Source: Novosphingobium sp. SCN 66-18 (GTDB lineage: Bacteria > Pseudomonadota > Alphaproteobacteria > Sphingomonadales > Sphingomonadaceae). Taken from it: a stretch of DNA of 64,000 bases. Made by a program: the position numbers and the translations under genes. The stretch is taken from positions 6,138 to 70,137 of the forward strand of contig MEGD01000004.1 in NCBI GenBank assembly GCA_001725355.1, written 5' to 3'. The notes beneath the pieces are model-generated. The model saw nothing but the letters and a program-made list of their open reading frames with translations, was not told where the DNA came from and made no database searches. This document shows, piece by piece, positions 62,845 through 64,000 of this stretch; the stretch's first letter is position 1; every line of letters begins with the position of its first letter.

Positions 62845-64000
62845 TCAGCCTTCCAGCGCCTCGGCGATCAGCTTGCGCGTGTTATCGATGCTATAGAGCG
62901 CGATGAAGCTGCCCATGCGCGGTCCCTGGCTGGAGCCGAGCAGCGTCTCGTAAAGCGCCTTGAACCAGTCGCGCAGGCTCTCGAAGCCGTAATGCGGGTC
63001 CTTGCCGATCTCGTAGACAATGTTCTGCAGTTCCTCGGCCGTGGTGTCGGCGCTGGCGGCGGCCAGTTCCTCGTCCAGCGCGGTCAGCGCGGCGACTTCG
63101 CCGTTCTCCGGCTTGCGGCGGAGAAGCGTGGGCGCGATGAAATCGCGGTTGTAGGCGAGCGCGCAGGTCACCAGCGTATCGAGCGCGGGATGCGCAGCGG
63201 GATCGGCATCCTCCACATAGTTGGCAAGGTACGACCAGACCTGTTCGCGCGTCGCGCCCGCGCCCAGCACGCCCACCAGATTGAGCAGCAGGCCATAAGT
63301 GACCGGCAGCTTCTCGCCCGCACCGGCGGCATCGCCGTTGGCGCGCAGCAGGTGCCACACGGGGTTGCCCAGTTGCTGTTCGATCGGCTGCGCGGGCAGC
63401 TTTTCGCGGAACTGCCAGTATTCGTCCACCGCACGCGGGATGATGCCAACGTGCAGAGATTTCGCGCTCTTGGGTTCGCGGAACAGGTAGAAGCCCAGGC
63501 TTTCCTCGCTGCCGTATTCGAGCCACTGCTCGATCGTCAGCCCGTTGCCCTTGGACTTGGAGATCTTCTCGCCCTTCTCGTCGAGGAAGAGTTCGTAGAT
63601 CAGTCCTTCGGGACGGCGCCCGCCCAGCACCTGCGCGATTCGGCCCGACTGCGTGACGCTGTCGGTCAGGTCCTTGCCGCACATCTCGTAATCGACGCCA
63701 AGCGCCACCCAGCGCATCGCCCAGTCGACCTTCCATTGCAGCTTGGACTGCCCGCCGAGGATCGACTGCTCGACCATCTCGCCGGTCACGTCCTCGAACC
63801 GGATCACGCCCGCTTCCGCATCGACCACGTGCACCGGTACCTGCAGCACCTGGTGATTGGTCGGCGAAACGGGCAGGACGGGCGAATAGGTCTTGCGCCG
63901 TTCCTCGCGCAGCGTGGGCAGCATGATGCCCATGATCGCGTCGTAATGGCGCAGCACGTTCTTCAGCGCATCGTCGAAACCGCCGGCGTTGTAGCGATCG
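62845..64000 (-). CDS. lysK: Class I lysyl-tRNA synthetase, partial (N-terminus beyond the right edge)
   Basis: This archaeal-type class I LysRS charges tRNA-Lys. The visible 385 residues contain the catalytic KMSKS-type motif EKISKSKGNGLTIEQW and the class I LysRS pattern GVDYEMCGKDLTDSVTQSGRIAQVLGGR, and end in the C-terminal anticodon-binding helical domain. The reading frame continues to the window edge without a start; about 140-150 N-terminal residues, including the HIGH motif, should be outside. Class I LysRS is usual in alphaproteobacteria. It is convergent with the DUF885 gene. Confidence 0.94.
   Translation of the reverse strand, partial: DRYNAGGFDDALKNVLRHYDAIMGIMLPTLREERRKTYSPVLPVSPTNHQVLQVPVHVVDAEAGVIRFEDVTGEMVEQSILGGQSKLQWKVDWAMRWVALGVDYEMCGKDLTDSVTQSGRIAQVLGGRRPEGLIYELFLDEKGEKISKSKGNGLTIEQWLEYGSEESLGFYLFREPKSAKSLHVGIIPRAVDEYWQFREKLPAQPIEQQLGNPVWHLLRANGDAAGAGEKLPVTYGLLLNLVGVLGAGATREQVWSYLANYVEDADPAAHPALDTLVTCALAYNRDFIAPTLLRRKPENGEVAALTALDEELAAASADTTAEELQNIVYEIGKDPHYGFESLRDWFKALYETLLGSSQGPRMGSFIALYSIDNTRKLIAEALEG

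Overview
The window is GC-rich DNA that reads as an alphaproteobacterial chromosome, most likely Sphingomonadales (Novosphingobium/Sphingobium-like). This rests on gene content: a nuoABCD-E-F operon, a class I lysyl-tRNA synthetase, an RNase E with a long acidic and Lys/Arg-Ala-Pro tail, an RcnB-family protein, an M28/DUF885 peptidase repertoire, and an exosortase A (XrtA) exopolysaccharide locus. The genus cannot be fixed from the sequence alone. I see no prophage, transposase, CRISPR array, tRNA or rRNA.

Layout. 1-5616: respiratory complex I genes nuoA-F on the minus strand, tightly overlapping, with an NTF2-like gene between nuoD and nuoE and the start of an unrecognised secreted-protein gene fused to the nuoF stop. 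5778-13198: an aldehyde dehydrogenase, a prepilin peptidase, a thiolase, a secreted SH3 protein, a 2-hydroxyacid dehydrogenase, an ammonium transporter and a membrane-anchored PilZ protein. 13239-20753: a minus-strand group with a flavin oxidoreductase, a lipoprotein methyltransferase, prfB, a periplasmic peroxiredoxin, PBP1A and an N-acetylmuramoyl-L-alanine amidase. 20754-27426: the long rne leader, rne, a methyltransferase, sdhB, a thioesterase and zapE. 27430-27780: a structured intergenic stretch with a tiny ORF and terminators. 27781-30057: a CHASE2-EAL c-di-GMP protein.

30210-48917 is the centrepiece, an XrtA-linked exopolysaccharide locus. On the minus strand it runs acyl-CoA ligase, PLP decarboxylase, outer-membrane export lipoprotein, chain-length protein, tyrosine autokinase, beta-barrel, ExeA-like ATPase, polysaccharide deacetylase, FemAB-like transferase, glycosyltransferase, exosortase A, amidotransferase. 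Diverging from it on the plus strand are an acyltransferase, an acyl carrier protein and two alpha/beta hydrolases. The export, polymer-control and sorting genes form a familiar core. The ligase, decarboxylase, ACP, hydrolases, two acyl/aminoacyl transferases and amidotransferase look like a small biosynthetic module of unknown product that probably decorates the polysaccharide or the sorted proteins. No PEP-CTERM substrate, flippase, polymerase or priming transferase lies in the window.

48914-64000: trxB, a protein-tyrosine phosphatase, a stand-alone receiver, a thioesterase/M20 hydrolase pair, a second thiolase behind a perfect 16-bp palindrome, an M28 peptidase, a 266-bp branched inverted-repeat element, the ABC-F factor ettA, an RcnB-family protein, a MarR regulator, a prolyl-hydroxylase-like oxygenase behind a CRP-type site, a DUF885 peptidase, and lysK running off the right edge. 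Two copies of an 80-106 bp dispersed repeat with compensatory base changes flank genes at 9421 and 62730.

Family names are from recognition of sequence motifs; no database search was run.
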